A stretch of 64,000 nucleotides of DNA from Hominimerdicola alba (GCF_900112155.1 NZ_FOKQ01000002.1:124001-188000); one strand, 5' to 3'; positions 7,773 to 16,646 are shown, numbered from the stretch's first letter. The notes: a model not told the origin generated them from the letters alone. A program made the numbers and translations.

Positions 7773-9737
7773 TTATGTTTCTTTGTCCGATTTTTTCTTA
7801 TCGGAGCGGTGCTCTGCCTTTTTGGCAGAAGAGTTTTTCTTTTCGCCGTCTTTCTTTACTTCAAAGTACAGGCAGGCGAAAGGCGGTATATCTATACATA
7901 CCGACTGTTCAAAACCGTGCATGGGAACGTCCTCGGACTTTACCGTGCCATTGGTCATAGGTGCGCCGTCGGGGGAAGCGGAGTTGAATACCTCGGTATA
8001 CTTGCCCTTGTAAGGCACGCCGAAGCAGTAGCTCTTTCTCTCAACGGGGACGAAGTTGCAGAGCACGATGACTTCGTTTGCGTCCGCGTCGAAGCGGCGG
8101 AAGATTATGATGCTCTGGCGGAAATCGTCATTGGCTATCCAGCTGAATCCCGACCAGTCGAAGTCCTTCTGCCAGAACTGGGGATGGTCAAGGTAGAAGC
8201 GGTTCAGGCGCTTGGAGAATGCATGGTAATTGCGGTGATTCTCGTATTCGTCAACTAAGAACCATTCAAGACCGTTCTCGTAGTCCCACTCACGGAACTG
8301 GGCGAACTCTGTGCCCATGAACATCAGCTTCTTGCCGGGGTGAGCCATCATATATGCGTTGAACAGCTTGCACTGCTCGAACTTTTTATCAACATCGCCG
8401 CCGTACATCTTATTTACCAGCGACGCTTTGCCGTGTACTACTTCGTCATGGGATATGGGCAGCACGAAATTCTCCGAGAAAGCATAGAAGAAGGAGAATG
8501 TCAGCATATCGTGATGGAATGCTCTGTCTATGGGGTCATAGCTCATATATTTGAGCATATCGTTCATCCAGCCCATGTTCCACTTGAAGTTGAAGCCAAG
8601 ACCGCCGTCGGTGACGGGTTTTGTTACCATTGGCCATGCGGTGGATTCCTCAGCTATCATCAGTGCTGTGGGGCATCTGGAGAATACGGCTGTGTTCAGG
8701 TCGCGGAGGAACTGCACAGCTTCGAGATTCTCATGGCCGCCGTAGATATTGGGTGTCCATTCGCCGTCACGTCTGTCATAATCGAGGTAGAGCATGGAAG
8801 CTACTGCGTCAACGCGGAGACCATCGATATGGTACTGTTCTATCCAGTAGAGGGCATTGGAGATGAGGAAACTTTTTACCTCGCCCCTGCCGTAATCGAA
8901 TACCCTTGTGCCCCATGCGAGATGGTCGCGCTTTCTGGGGTCGGCATACTCATAGCTTGCGTCGCCGTCGAATTCAAACAGACCTGCTTCGTCCCTTGGG
9001 AAATGTGCGGGCACCCAGTCGAGGATGACGGAGATGCCTGCCTGATGGAAGAGGTCGATCATCGCCATGAATTCATGGGGTGTGCCGAAACGGGAGGTGG
9101 GAGCGTAGTAGCCTATGCCCTGATAACCCCAGGAACCGTCAAAGGGGAATTCAGCCAGTGGCATGAATTCGATATGAGTATAGCCCATATCCTTGAGGTA
9201 GGGGATTATGGTATTTGCGAATTTGGTGTAGGAATAGTATACGCCGTCATCGCAGGATTTCCAGGAGTTCAGGTGAACTTCGTAGATATTCATGGGACAG
9301 TTGTAAACGTCCTTTGTCTGACGTTCTTTCTGCCACTTTTCATCTTTCCACTTATAGCCGTCGATATCGAATATCTTAGAGCCTGTCTGGGGCTTAAGCT
9401 CCATATGAGTGCCGTAGGGGTCAGCCTTACAGCGGCGTTTGCCGTCACAGCCGACTATTGAGAATTTATATGTATCAAAGGTCTTCAGACCGGGAACAAA
9501 AGCTTCCCAGACTTCGGACTTTTCAAGCTGCTTCATGGGTGTTGCATCGTCATTCCAGTCATTGAAATCGCCGACCAGAGAAACGGAGCGTGCCTTTGCA
9601 GCCCATACTCTGAAATAATAACCGTCATTTCCGTCTTTTGTGCCTTTATGGCAACCGAGGAAGCGGTAGGTCTCGTAGTTGGTGCCGTTATGGAAAAGGT
9701 ATAGAGGTATATCATATTCCTGAGGTATTTTATCCAT
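7773..9737 (-). CDS. glgB: 1,4-alpha-glucan branching enzyme GlgB
   Basis: This GH13 enzyme of 654 residues introduces alpha-1,6 branches in glycogen. An N-terminal CBM48 domain (RVWAAKARSVSLVGDFNDW) precedes the TIM barrel. Catalytic regions are visible: DGLRVDAVASM (nucleophile Asp), MIAEESTAWP (acid/base Glu) and ISHDEVVHGK (transition-state Asp). The last 27 residues form a Lys/Ser-rich charged tail (KKDGEKKNSSAKK...) not typical of GlgB. The start ATG has AAGGAGG upstream. It is the first gene of the operon, behind a promoter at 9791-9819 and an 18-bp palindrome in the leader. Confidence 0.96.
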   Translation of the reverse strand: MDKIPQEYDIPLYLFHNGTNYETYRFLGCHKGTKDGNDGYYFRVWAAKARSVSLVGDFNDWNDDATPMKQLEKSEVWEAFVPGLKTFDTYKFSIVGCDGKRRCKADPYGTHMELKPQTGSKIFDIDGYKWKDEKWQKERQTKDVYNCPMNIYEVHLNSWKSCDDGVYYSYTKFANTIIPYLKDMGYTHIEFMPLAEFPFDGSWGYQGIGYYAPTSRFGTPHEFMAMIDLFHQAGISVILDWVPAHFPRDEAGLFEFDGDASYEYADPRKRDHLAWGTRVFDYGRGEVKSFLISNALYWIEQYHIDGLRVDAVASMLYLDYDRRDGEWTPNIYGGHENLEAVQFLRDLNTAVFSRCPTALMIAEESTAWPMVTKPVTDGGLGFNFKWNMGWMNDMLKYMSYDPIDRAFHHDMLTFSFFYAFSENFVLPISHDEVVHGKASLVNKMYGGDVDKKFEQCKLFNAYMMAHPGKKLMFMGTEFAQFREWDYENGLEWFLVDEYENHRNYHAFSKRLNRFYLDHPQFWQKDFDWSGFSWIANDDFRQSIIIFRRFDADANEVIVLCNFVPVERKSYCFGVPYKGKYTEVFNSASPDGAPMTNGTVKSEDVPMHGFEQSVCIDIPPFACLYFEVKKDGEKKNSSAKKAEHRSDKKKSDKET

Positions 9738-9761
9738 GAAAACTCTTTCCTCCTTTTTAAC

Positions 9762-9779
9762 AAGGCATAGCTATGCCTT
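9762..9779. promoter_or_regulatory. 18-bp perfect palindrome in the glgB leader (candidate operator)
   Basis: AAGGCATAGCTATGCCTT is fully self-complementary with no loop. It lies within the first ~25 transcribed bases from the glgB promoter and just upstream of the AAGGAGG. Such a site could bind a dimeric repressor or form a short hairpin. Confidence 0.5.
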
Positions 9780-9790
9780 TTTATATATCT

Positions 9791-9819
9791 ATTTTAACTC
9801 TTATTTAACAGTTTTGCAA
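9791..9819 (-). promoter_or_regulatory. Sigma-A promoter of the glg operon
   Basis: On the minus strand TTGCAA (9814-9819) and TAAAAT (9791-9796) have a 17-base spacer. The start would be near 9784, 47 bases before glgB. Confidence 0.75.
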
Positions 9820-9939
9820 GGGGTTTTGTGGATTTTTTCAAGTTCCTACATATTTTAAGTAGATGGTTTGTGCATATAGCATATCGCGTTAATAAAAAAT
9901 GTCGGATTTATACACTAAAAGATACAAATGTATACATAA

Positions 9940-12249
9940 TTAATCTTTACGAATACCTATCCTCACCGCGATTATTGTCAGGTCATCGGCTTTTGTGCCA
10001 TGTCGGCGGCCGAGGACGATACTGCCCAGACGGTTGACAAGTTCGGTGATATCACAGTCGGTTACTTCTGCGGCTGTCTGTGCTATCAGCTGTGCGGAGT
10101 CTTCGTCCGCGCCGTCTGAATTCATTATGATGATATCGCCGTCGAAAAGTTTTATCTCACTTTTATCCGGGGGACAATCAGACAATATGCCTGCGGGGAA
10201 TGAAGTATCTCCCAGGGGCACAACTGCGCCGTCACGACAGAGCCTGCTGTTTACTGCGCCTGCTTTAAGCAGGGAAGCCCGCCCTCCGCAGAGGTCGAGA
10301 TGCAGGATATCCATGGTGGCGAAGCTTTCCTCCCAGCCCTTTACACGGAGCATCGAGGATACGAGCCTGTGTACGGTGGTAAGGGAAAGTCCCGATGTGA
10401 GAAGCTTGCGGCTCAGGCTGACGGTGAATGAAGAATCAAGTCTTGCGCGTTTGCCTGTGCCCATGCCGTCGGACAGGAGTATATATTTCTCACTGCCGCC
10501 CACATCGAATATATCGCAGGTATCTCCCGAATACTCGCCGCTGGCAGATGCCGAGAAAACTGCGGCTTCTGCTGTGAAGAGGGGGAGTTCGGAGAAAGAT
10601 ATCCTTGTTATGCCGTTTTCACCCGTGATATCGGGGAGAGCCATATCGCAGTCGAGGATAGATGATACCGCGGCTGTGAGCCTTGCAACATCTCCCGAAA
10701 AACCGCCTTTGATAAAGGCATCGGCTCTTCGGCAGAGGTCTTCGTCGATATAGACGCACACCTTTGCGCCCTTATATCCCATGACTGCCAGCTGTTCCCG
10801 CACGCTTTCGGAGAGCCCTGTATCTATGGACTGCACCCGTGACGAGCGGTAGGACAGGTCGGAGAGGATATCCTCCATTGAAAGGAGCTGGTCCGTAAGC
10901 ATGGTACGGAGCTCTCGGATGCGGATATTCTCGGCTTTGTCCCGCAGGATATGTCTTTCAAGGTCGTTGAAAGCTTCGGCAAGAAGCCTGGGTCTGTCAC
11001 AGCAGCAGACTTTCTGCCTTACCTGTTCATCGGTGACGGTATCTCCGCAGTCCAGTATACTTTGCAGAGAATCGAAGGCACTTTCGGTGTGTTCGTTTTT
11101 CTCAAAGCAAAGTCGGTAAGATGGGCAGTCGGCACACACGCAGCGCTTGACCTCTGACGAGGCGGTGCGGGAAGCGGTGTTTCTGTCCATAGTCACTGTG
11201 ACCATATCAAGGCGGCGCCTTATCTCACCAAGAGTTCTGCCTGCCATTGAAAGTCTGGCGGCGGTGGTATGGCCGATTAGCTCGGGAGTGCTCCGGAAGC
11301 CCGATATGCGTTTGCCGAAACGTTTTATTTTATCTGCGGGTATGATAAGGAACAGGATAGATCCTGTTACGATATCTGCGAACATATGGTATGTATCGCC
11401 ATTGACCCCTACTGCCACAAGGCTTATCAGGGAAGTCACGAGAAAGCTCATGACGGCTGCAAGCCTGCCGAAGCGGACAAAAACTCCGCATATCAGACCA
11501 GCTGTCGCCAGAAGCAGAGTGTTCCGTGCTAAACTAGGGTCGCTGACAAGAACTCCGCAGGCTGTAAGTGCGCCTATAACTGCGCCGCCAAAACTGCGGT
11601 ATCTTCTTGATGCCTGAAGGAGTATGAATGCGCCAAGTGTTCTGCCTGGGTTGAGAGTGAATATATTCACCGAGGCGAATATGCTGACCACAATTATGAA
11701 GAACATTCCCGCGAACATACCGTTCATGCCTGTCAGGTCGAATACTCCGCTGTGTTTAGCGTGATCCCGCACCGACATTGTGATGAATACGGTACAGCCT
11801 GCCAGCAGGGAATTTATCATGCGCATGGACGCAAGGTAGAAATCGCTCGGCATGGCGGCGGTAACTACGCAGGAGAACAGCATGAGAACTCCAGACACCA
11901 CAAGGGAGCGGTAAACGGGTTCTTCCCGCCTTTCTCCAAAGGGGTCGATAAAGTGTATGGCTGTTATCACAAGCACGGAGCATATCTGCACTATGCCTGC
12001 TTCAATACCGCGGTTCAACAGGAAAGCCAGCAGCGTCCCGAGGAAAACGGAGGGTGAATAATCACCTGCCAGAGATGCTGCCGCGCCGCACATGAAGGAT
12101 GGGAAGCCCAGCGTGACAGAAAGACCTGTCAGCAGACCGCCCGCAAAGGCAACTATGCGGCTTGTCCATTTGCGTGCTTTCGCCGTCCTTTTTGACAACT
12201 GCTTTTTATCAGCAGGAACAACGGTGGTGGTTTTTAGATTAATAAGCAT
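9940..12249 (-). CDS. spoIIE: Stage II sporulation protein E-like PP2C phosphatase
   Basis: This SpoIIE-type protein has 769 residues. About ten hydrophobic helices fill the N-terminal ~300 residues, followed by a cytoplasmic linker with a Cys cluster (CVCADCPSYRLC) and a C-terminal PP2C serine phosphatase domain with LLSDGMGTGKRA and a final metal-binding DDLT. In spore-formers it dephosphorylates SpoIIAA to activate sigma-F and helps polar septation. The start is uncertain: ATG 12249 (MLINLKTTT) has a weak GTGAG, and ATG 12294 upstream has none. It follows rsmA by 25-70 bases. Most ruminococci are described as non-sporulating, so retention of an intact gene is notable. Confidence 0.88.
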   Translation of the reverse strand: MLINLKTTTVVPADKKQLSKRTAKARKWTSRIVAFAGGLLTGLSVTLGFPSFMCGAAASLAGDYSPSVFLGTLLAFLLNRGIEAGIVQICSVLVITAIHFIDPFGERREEPVYRSLVVSGVLMLFSCVVTAAMPSDFYLASMRMINSLLAGCTVFITMSVRDHAKHSGVFDLTGMNGMFAGMFFIIVVSIFASVNIFTLNPGRTLGAFILLQASRRYRSFGGAVIGALTACGVLVSDPSLARNTLLLATAGLICGVFVRFGRLAAVMSFLVTSLISLVAVGVNGDTYHMFADIVTGSILFLIIPADKIKRFGKRISGFRSTPELIGHTTAARLSMAGRTLGEIRRRLDMVTVTMDRNTASRTASSEVKRCVCADCPSYRLCFEKNEHTESAFDSLQSILDCGDTVTDEQVRQKVCCCDRPRLLAEAFNDLERHILRDKAENIRIRELRTMLTDQLLSMEDILSDLSYRSSRVQSIDTGLSESVREQLAVMGYKGAKVCVYIDEDLCRRADAFIKGGFSGDVARLTAAVSSILDCDMALPDITGENGITRISFSELPLFTAEAAVFSASASGEYSGDTCDIFDVGGSEKYILLSDGMGTGKRARLDSSFTVSLSRKLLTSGLSLTTVHRLVSSMLRVKGWEESFATMDILHLDLCGGRASLLKAGAVNSRLCRDGAVVPLGDTSFPAGILSDCPPDKSEIKLFDGDIIIMNSDGADEDSAQLIAQTAAEVTDCDITELVNRLGSIVLGRRHGTKADDLTIIAVRIGIRKD

Positions 12250-12319
12250 ATTTCTCACGTCCCAAAAATAGAATATCTGAAAATATTCTATCATCGGTTA
12301 CGCGGGAAAAATGTCGCAT

Positions 12320-13180
12320 TTACGTGAGTTTTTTCAGTTCCTCGTTGAAACGCACCAGCTCTTCCATGGATAGCTGTTCGGGACGGACATTTGCCCCGAG
12401 ACCGCTGTTTTCCACGGCGGCGGTGACTGTCTGCTTATCTGTGCCCAGACCTGCGGAAACGGAGTTCACCAAGGTCTTTCTGCGCTGGGAGAATGCCGCT
12501 CTCACCATTTTGAAGAAAAAGGCTTCGTCGGTAACTCCCTCGGGGGTGGTATCGTTGATATCGAATCTTACAACGCAGCTGTCAACGTTGGGAGCGGGCA
12601 TGAAGCTGCCGCGGGAGACGTTGAAGAGTATCTTCGGCTTTGAGAAGTAGTTGATGGCTACGGTTACTGCTCCCATATCCCTTGTGCCCACAGGTGCGCA
12701 GAGGCGGGTGCCTGCTTCTTTCTGCACCATTACGGTGACGGAACGTATACGCAGACGCTGTTCGAGGAGCATCATGAGTATGGGTGAGGTTATATAGTAT
12801 GGAAGATTCGCACATACAGCGACTTCCAGCCCGTCGAATTCTTCTTCGATGAGTTTGTGCAGATCGACTTTCATGACATCTGCATTGATTACCTTGACGT
12901 TGTCGTGTTCCGCAAGGGTCTCTTCAAGCACGGGGATAAGGCGCTCATCTATCTCGATGGCGACTACCTTATCGGCACGCTTTGCAAGTTCGTTGGTAAG
13001 CACGCCTACGCCTGTGCCTATCTCTATCACCCCGAAGCCAGGCTTGGCATTGCCCATCTCGGCTATGCGGGGGCACACCGAGGGGTTTACCAGAAAGTTC
13101 TGTCCGAGGGCTTTTGAAAATGTAAAGCCGTGGCGCTGCATGACGTCTTTTATAACGCCTATATTCGATAGATTATCCAT
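12320..13180 (-). CDS. rsmA: 16S rRNA (adenine1518-N6/adenine1519-N6)-dimethyltransferase RsmA
   Basis: This KsgA-family enzyme has 286 residues and dimethylates two adjacent adenines in helix 45 of 16S rRNA late in 30S assembly. Motifs in order are KALGQNFLVN near residue 24, the SAM motif VIEIGTGVGVLTNEL near 51, DE-type AIEIDERLIP, and the catalytic NLPYYITSP near 125. The start ATG follows GGGGAG. It is driven by a promoter at 13327-13355 and probably cotranscribed with spoIIE. Confidence 0.96.
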   Translation of the reverse strand: MDNLSNIGVIKDVMQRHGFTFSKALGQNFLVNPSVCPRIAEMGNAKPGFGVIEIGTGVGVLTNELAKRADKVVAIEIDERLIPVLEETLAEHDNVKVINADVMKVDLHKLIEEEFDGLEVAVCANLPYYITSPILMMLLEQRLRIRSVTVMVQKEAGTRLCAPVGTRDMGAVTVAINYFSKPKILFNVSRGSFMPAPNVDSCVVRFDINDTTPEGVTDEAFFFKMVRAAFSQRRKTLVNSVSAGLGTDKQTVTAAVENSGLGANVRPEQLSMEELVRFNEELKKLT

Positions 13181-13326
13181 TATTTTCTCCCCGTTTATCT
13201 TACAGTCCGCTTTCCGTTTTTCGGCGGCGGCTGATAATGTATTTCTTGCGTTTTATTTTCAGAATCCGACAGTAAACAAAGTAATTTGTTATTTAAGTTA
13301 ATTTTCAGCTATAAAACGATAATATA

Positions 13327-13355
13327 ATTTTAACATATAAGCGTCATTAAGTCAA
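13327..13355 (-). promoter_or_regulatory. Sigma-A promoter of rsmA-spoIIE
   Basis: On the minus strand TTGACT (13350-13355) and TAAAAT (13327-13332) have a 17-base spacer. The leader to rsmA is about 140 bases. Confidence 0.75.
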
Positions 13356-13409
13356 TAGGTATTAGCATTATTTATCGAATATGGGGCATACTTATGAACA
13401 GATGAATTA

Positions 13410-13440
13410 GGTCGGTTTTAAAGGGGATATTAAAACGACC
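13410..13440 (+). promoter_or_regulatory. Strong hairpin abutting the SD of a small gene
   Basis: GGTCGGTTTTAA (13410-13421) pairs with TTAAAACGACC (13430-13440) with one bulged base and an 8-base loop. The AAGGAGG of the small gene starts at 13442, so the hairpin sits immediately beside the ribosome binding site. A cis-acting role is inferred. Confidence 0.5.
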
Positions 13441-13454
13441 GAAGGAGGATGGGT

Positions 13455-13655
13455 ATGTATAATTTCGGACTTTATGCAGATGAGGAGATATCGGCGAGGA
13501 TATGTGAAAGTGCGGGACAGTGCGGATTTTCGGGGGCTGACGGCGATGGGGTACGTGCGGCGCAGAGGTTCTGCAAGGGACGGACAGGGGCTGATGCGGC
13601 GCGGGAAATGTCCGCGGGAAGCCTTGCAAACAGGGCTGCTGAGGTCTTTTATTAA
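13455..13655 (+). CDS. Small hypothetical protein with a strong ribosome binding site
   Basis: This open frame encodes 66 residues (starting MYNFGLYADEEIS). The ATG at 13455 lies seven bases after a consensus AAGGAGG, which is the main reason to call it; an ATG at 13449 in the same frame is too close to the SD. The protein is Ala/Gly-rich with three Cys (CESAGQC and FC) and has no membrane segment or signal peptide. No family is recognised. It lies between the rsmA promoter region and the purE leader promoter. It could be a real small protein or a fortuitous frame. Confidence 0.45.
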   Translation: MYNFGLYADEEISARICESAGQCGFSGADGDGVRAAQRFCKGRTGADAAREMSAGSLANRAAEVFY

Positions 13656-13722
13656 AGGTGTGTTTTGTTATTTTACACAAGAAATCTTTTTATAACCTTA
13701 ACAAATTCTATATGGAAAACTG

Positions 13723-13751
13723 TTGAAATTATCCCGAGAATATTGTACAAT
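13723..13751 (+). promoter_or_regulatory. Strong sigma-A promoter of the purE leader RNA
   Basis: TTGAAA (13723-13728) and TACAAT (13746-13751) have a 17-base spacer. The predicted first base is about 13758, which is also the first base of a possible closing stem of the RNA. Confidence 0.8.
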
Positions 13752-13757
13752 ATTTAT

Positions 13758-13983
13758 ATGATATCGGGGGGACGACCCTCCCTAAAAGCCGCATGGCGCA
13801 GGACAGGAGTATCGTATGATGTATTCGGGGATATGTAAAGATTCAAAAGCTTTATATTCCATGGGCGGAGCGACCGATGGCTGCCGCTTTATATCATCAC
13901 ACTCTAAGTACACCCATGCGCACTGTAAATGTAACAAGTATGACCAAATTTGAAACTGCAACGCAATAGCTGCAGTTTTTTTT
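13758..13983 (+). ncRNA. Candidate structured RNA (6S-like RNA or cis-regulatory leader) upstream of purE
   Basis: A ~225-nt transcript is bounded by a strong promoter and a rho-independent terminator and has no convincing reading frame. Visible pairings are a 5' hairpin GGGGGGACGACCCTCCC, and helix GCGCA (13796-13800) with TGCGC (13917-13921). That helix encloses a large two-sided bubble of about 16 and 17 bases, then TGATG (13817-13821) with CATCA. Inside are a hairpin GGATATGTAAAG/CTTTATATTCC and a hairpin GCGGAGC/GCTGCCGC. A long rod with a central bubble is how 6S RNA looks. Because the terminator directly precedes the purE ribosome binding site, a riboswitch or attenuator is the alternative. 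The purine (G-box) core GTTTCTACC is not present. Confidence 0.55.
13954..13983 (+). terminator. Terminator of the leader RNA, 5 bases before the purE SD
   Basis: The stem AACTGCA/TGCAGTT with a 10-base loop is followed by eight T. purE AAGGAG begins at 13990, so expression of purE requires read-through or regulated antitermination from the upstream promoter. Confidence 0.85.
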
Positions 13984-14008
13984 GTTGAAGAAGGAGTTTG
14001 ATGCTGAT

Positions 14009-14506
14009 ATGAAGAAAGTAGCAGTTATCATGGGTTCGGACAGCGATTTTCCTGTGGTATCAAAGGCTTGTGCCGAGCTGAAGGCTTACGGTGTGCCTTA
14101 TGAATGTCATGTGATGAGCGCCCACAGAACACCTGCCCTTGCTGCTGATTTTGCGGACAAGGCTAAGGGTAACGGATTCGGTGTTATCATCTGTGCTGCG
14201 GGAATGGCTGCACATCTGGCGGGAGTTATCGCAGGACACACTACACTGCCTGTTATCGGTATCCCCTGCAAATCCAGCAATCTTGACGGTCTGGATGCTC
14301 TGCTGGCTACGGTACAGATGCCCAGCGGCATACCTGTTGCGACCGTTGCTATCGACGGTGCAAAGAATGCGGCTCTGCTGGCTATACAGATGCTGGCTCT
14401 CTCAGATGAAGGCCTGGCTGCAAAGCTGGAAGCTGCAAAGGCTGAGATGATCGAGGGCGTTAAGGCTAAGGACGCTGCTCTGCAGGAAAAGCTGGCTTCA
14501 CTGTGA
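14009..14506 (+). CDS. purE: N5-carboxyaminoimidazole ribonucleotide mutase PurE
   Basis: This class I PurE has 165 residues and converts N5-CAIR to CAIR in purine synthesis. The N-terminal [11 protein letters not shown] and the VMSAHRTP loop carrying the catalytic His are clear. [16 protein letters not shown] and GIP form the rest of the active site. The start is ATG 14009 ([10 protein letters not shown]) with GAAGGAG 13 bases upstream; an in-frame TTG at 13982 overlaps the terminator and is rejected. The stop overlaps the GTG start of the next gene (GTGA), indicating translational coupling. The class I PurE implies a PurK elsewhere in the genome. Confidence 0.96.
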   Translation: MKKVAVIMGSDSDFPVVSKACAELKAYGVPYECHVMSAHRTPALAADFADKAKGNGFGVIICAAGMAAHLAGVIAGHTTLPVIGIPCKSSNLDGLDALLATVQMPSGIPVATVAIDGAKNAALLAIQMLALSDEGLAAKLEAAKAEMIEGVKAKDAALQEKLASL

Positions 14507-15156
14507 GCAGATACAAGTTCCTGCTGTTCGATCTGGACGGCACGTTGATGGATACTGCGCCGGGCATATACAGCTCGGTGAGATACACCATGGAAAAGAT
14601 GGGGCTGGAAGAACCTCCGAATATGAGGAGATTTTTAGGCCCTCCGCTGTTTAGGTCCATGAAGGAATTCTGCGGGCTGGACGATGAGCGTGCATGGGAA
14701 GCGGTGAGGATATACCGCGAGAAGTATCCTGTGGACGGGCTTTTCGATTCGGAAAAGTTTGACGGCGTTGAGGATATACTTATAGACCTTGGGGACGCAG
14801 GATACGTCCTGGGAGTTGCTACCAGCAAGCCCGAGCCTTTTGCGAAGAGTCTTCTGGAGCATTTCGATATGGCGAAGTATTTCACATTTATCGGAGGTTC
14901 GGGGGTGGACGGCGCAAGGGACACCAAGCGCGAGGTCATCGAGTACACGCTGGAGAATCTTGGTGTTACGGAGAGGGACAGCGTGCTTATGATAGGCGAC
15001 AGGCTCCATGATATCCTTGGGGCTAAGGAATGCGGGCTTGACAGTATGTATGTGCTGTGGGGCTACGGCAGCAGGGAAGAAGCGGAAGAATGCGGTGCTC
15101 CAACGATAGTGGACACACCTGCGGACTGCCGCGATCATATAATTTCACAAAAATGA
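14503..15156 (+). CDS. HAD-family phosphatase (phosphoglycolate phosphatase-like)
   Basis: This haloacid dehalogenase superfamily subfamily I hydrolase has 217 residues. Motif [11 protein letters not shown] (nucleophile and acid Asp) is at residues 9-18. A four-helix C1 cap follows, then motif II VATSKP near 109. Motif III lysine lies near DTKREV and motif IV is [12 protein letters not shown]. The closest common annotation is Gph or 5'-nucleotidase-like. The substrate is not shown by sequence. The GTG start overlaps the purE stop by four bases, so it belongs to the purine operon. A nucleotide or sugar phosphate repair role is an inference from position. Confidence 0.85.
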   Translation: MSRYKFLLFDLDGTLMDTAPGIYSSVRYTMEKMGLEEPPNMRRFLGPPLFRSMKEFCGLDDERAWEAVRIYREKYPVDGLFDSEKFDGVEDILIDLGDAGYVLGVATSKPEPFAKSLLEHFDMAKYFTFIGGSGVDGARDTKREVIEYTLENLGVTERDSVLMIGDRLHDILGAKECGLDSMYVLWGYGSREEAEECGAPTIVDTPADCRDHIISQK

Positions 15157-15224
15157 TGAATAACGGATATTGCGGAAAAAAAGCGGATATCCGATAAAAA
15201 TTAAGGTATCGGGAGATTTGATTT

Positions 15225-16646
15225 ATGGGCGGATTTTTTGGCGCAGTGTCAGCTAACGACTGTATACAGGACGTTTTCTTTGGCACTGACTATCATTCAC
15301 ATCTGGGCACAAGAAGAGGCGGTATGACCGCTTATGCGCCTGAGATAGGTTTTCAGAGAAACATTCACAGCATCGAGAACTCACCTTTCAGAACAAAGTT
15401 CGAGAAAGACGTTGAGGCTATGCGCGGCAAGGTATGTATAGGCTGCATAAGCGACACAGACCCTCAGCCGATCATGGTAAGATCGACCATGGGTCATTAT
15501 GCAATATGCTCCATAGGTGTTATACATAACGCAGAGGAGCTTTCAAACGAGCTGCTGATAAACGGCTGTGCAAACTTCGAGACCATGAGCAGCGGTGCTA
15601 TCAATTCGGCAGGACTTATCGGTGCTCTGATAGCTCAGAAAGACAGCTTCGTTGACGGTATACGCTACGCTCAGGAGAAGATACAGGGCACAATGTCTCT
15701 GGTCATCATGACTGAGGATTCCATAATATGCGCAAGGGACAAGGCAGGCAAGCTGCCTATCATCATCGGTGAGAGGTCTGACGGATACTGCTTCTCCTTT
15801 GAAGATTTCGCTTATCAGAAACTGGGCTACAAGACCTGCCACGAGCTGAAAGCAGGCGAGATACTGAAGCTGACAAAGGACGGCTACGAGATACTCTCCG
15901 AGGGTACTGACGAAATGAGCATCTGTACTTTCCTGTGGACATACTACGGTTATCCAAATGCCAACTACGAGGGCGTAAACGTTGAGGGCATGAGGATTCG
16001 CAACGGTATGATAATGGCGGAGAACGACATCAAGAACGGCAGACTGCCTGATGTTGACTACGTTTGCGGCGTGCCTGATTCGGGTACTCCCCACGCTATC
16101 GGTTATGCCAACAGGAGCGGTATCCCCTTTGCAAGACCCTTCATCAAGTACACTCCCACATGGCCCAGAAGCTTTATGCCTACAAATCAGTCCATGAGAA
16201 ACAAGGTAGCTAAGATGAAACTGATACCTGTTCACGAGTTCATCGAGGGCAAGAAGCTGCTGTTCGTTGATGACAGTATCGTAAGAGGCACACAGATGAG
16301 GGAGACAGTTGAGTTCCTTTATGAGAACGGCGCTAAGGAAGTACACATGAGATCAGCCTGTCCCCCTATAATGTACGGCTGCAAGTACCTGAACTTCTCA
16401 AGAAGCACCTCTGAACTGGAGCTCATCGCAAGGCAGATAATCGACGAGAACGAGGGTATCGAGGGTGTTAAGTACATCAGCGAATACAGCGATACCAATA
16501 CCGAGAGAGGCAAGTATCTCAGAGATGAGATATGCCGCAGACTGAAGCTCACTTCGCTGGAATTCCAGTCGGTAGAGGGCACAGTAAGGGCTGTGGGCAG
16601 ACCCGAGTGCGGTCTTTGCACATATTGCTGGAACGGCAAGGAATAA
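15225..16646 (+). CDS. purF: Amidophosphoribosyltransferase-like protein lacking the glutaminase cysteine
   Basis: This PurF homologue has 473 residues; PurF makes phosphoribosylamine from PRPP in the first step of purine synthesis. The N-terminal Ntn-type glutamine amidotransferase fold is followed by a type I phosphoribosyltransferase domain with the PRPP loop [12 protein letters not shown] at residues 345-356. The N-terminus reads MGGFFGAVS where active PurF has MCGIVGI, so the catalytic Cys is Gly at position 2. Cys residues at 234, 386 and 462/465/468 lie where Bacillus-type PurF binds its [4Fe-4S] cluster. The start ATG follows GGGAG. It is flanked by purE-HAD and purM. It may use free ammonia, a partner glutaminase, or be regulatory. 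Confidence 0.9.
   Translation: MGGFFGAVSANDCIQDVFFGTDYHSHLGTRRGGMTAYAPEIGFQRNIHSIENSPFRTKFEKDVEAMRGKVCIGCISDTDPQPIMVRSTMGHYAICSIGVIHNAEELSNELLINGCANFETMSSGAINSAGLIGALIAQKDSFVDGIRYAQEKIQGTMSLVIMTEDSIICARDKAGKLPIIIGERSDGYCFSFEDFAYQKLGYKTCHELKAGEILKLTKDGYEILSEGTDEMSICTFLWTYYGYPNANYEGVNVEGMRIRNGMIMAENDIKNGRLPDVDYVCGVPDSGTPHAIGYANRSGIPFARPFIKYTPTWPRSFMPTNQSMRNKVAKMKLIPVHEFIEGKKLLFVDDSIVRGTQMRETVEFLYENGAKEVHMRSACPPIMYGCKYLNFSRSTSELELIARQIIDENEGIEGVKYISEYSDTNTERGKYLRDEICRRLKLTSLEFQSVEGTVRAVGRPECGLCTYCWNGKE

Noticed and set aside
13758-13983. Purine (G-box), THF or PRPP riboswitch assignment for the purE leader
   Set aside because: The conserved G-box joining sequence GTTTCTACC and the other core motifs I know could not be found, so only a generic structured RNA is called.
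14503-14520. Frameshift between purE and the HAD gene
   Set aside because: The four-base GTGA overlap leaves both proteins full length; it is normal translational coupling.
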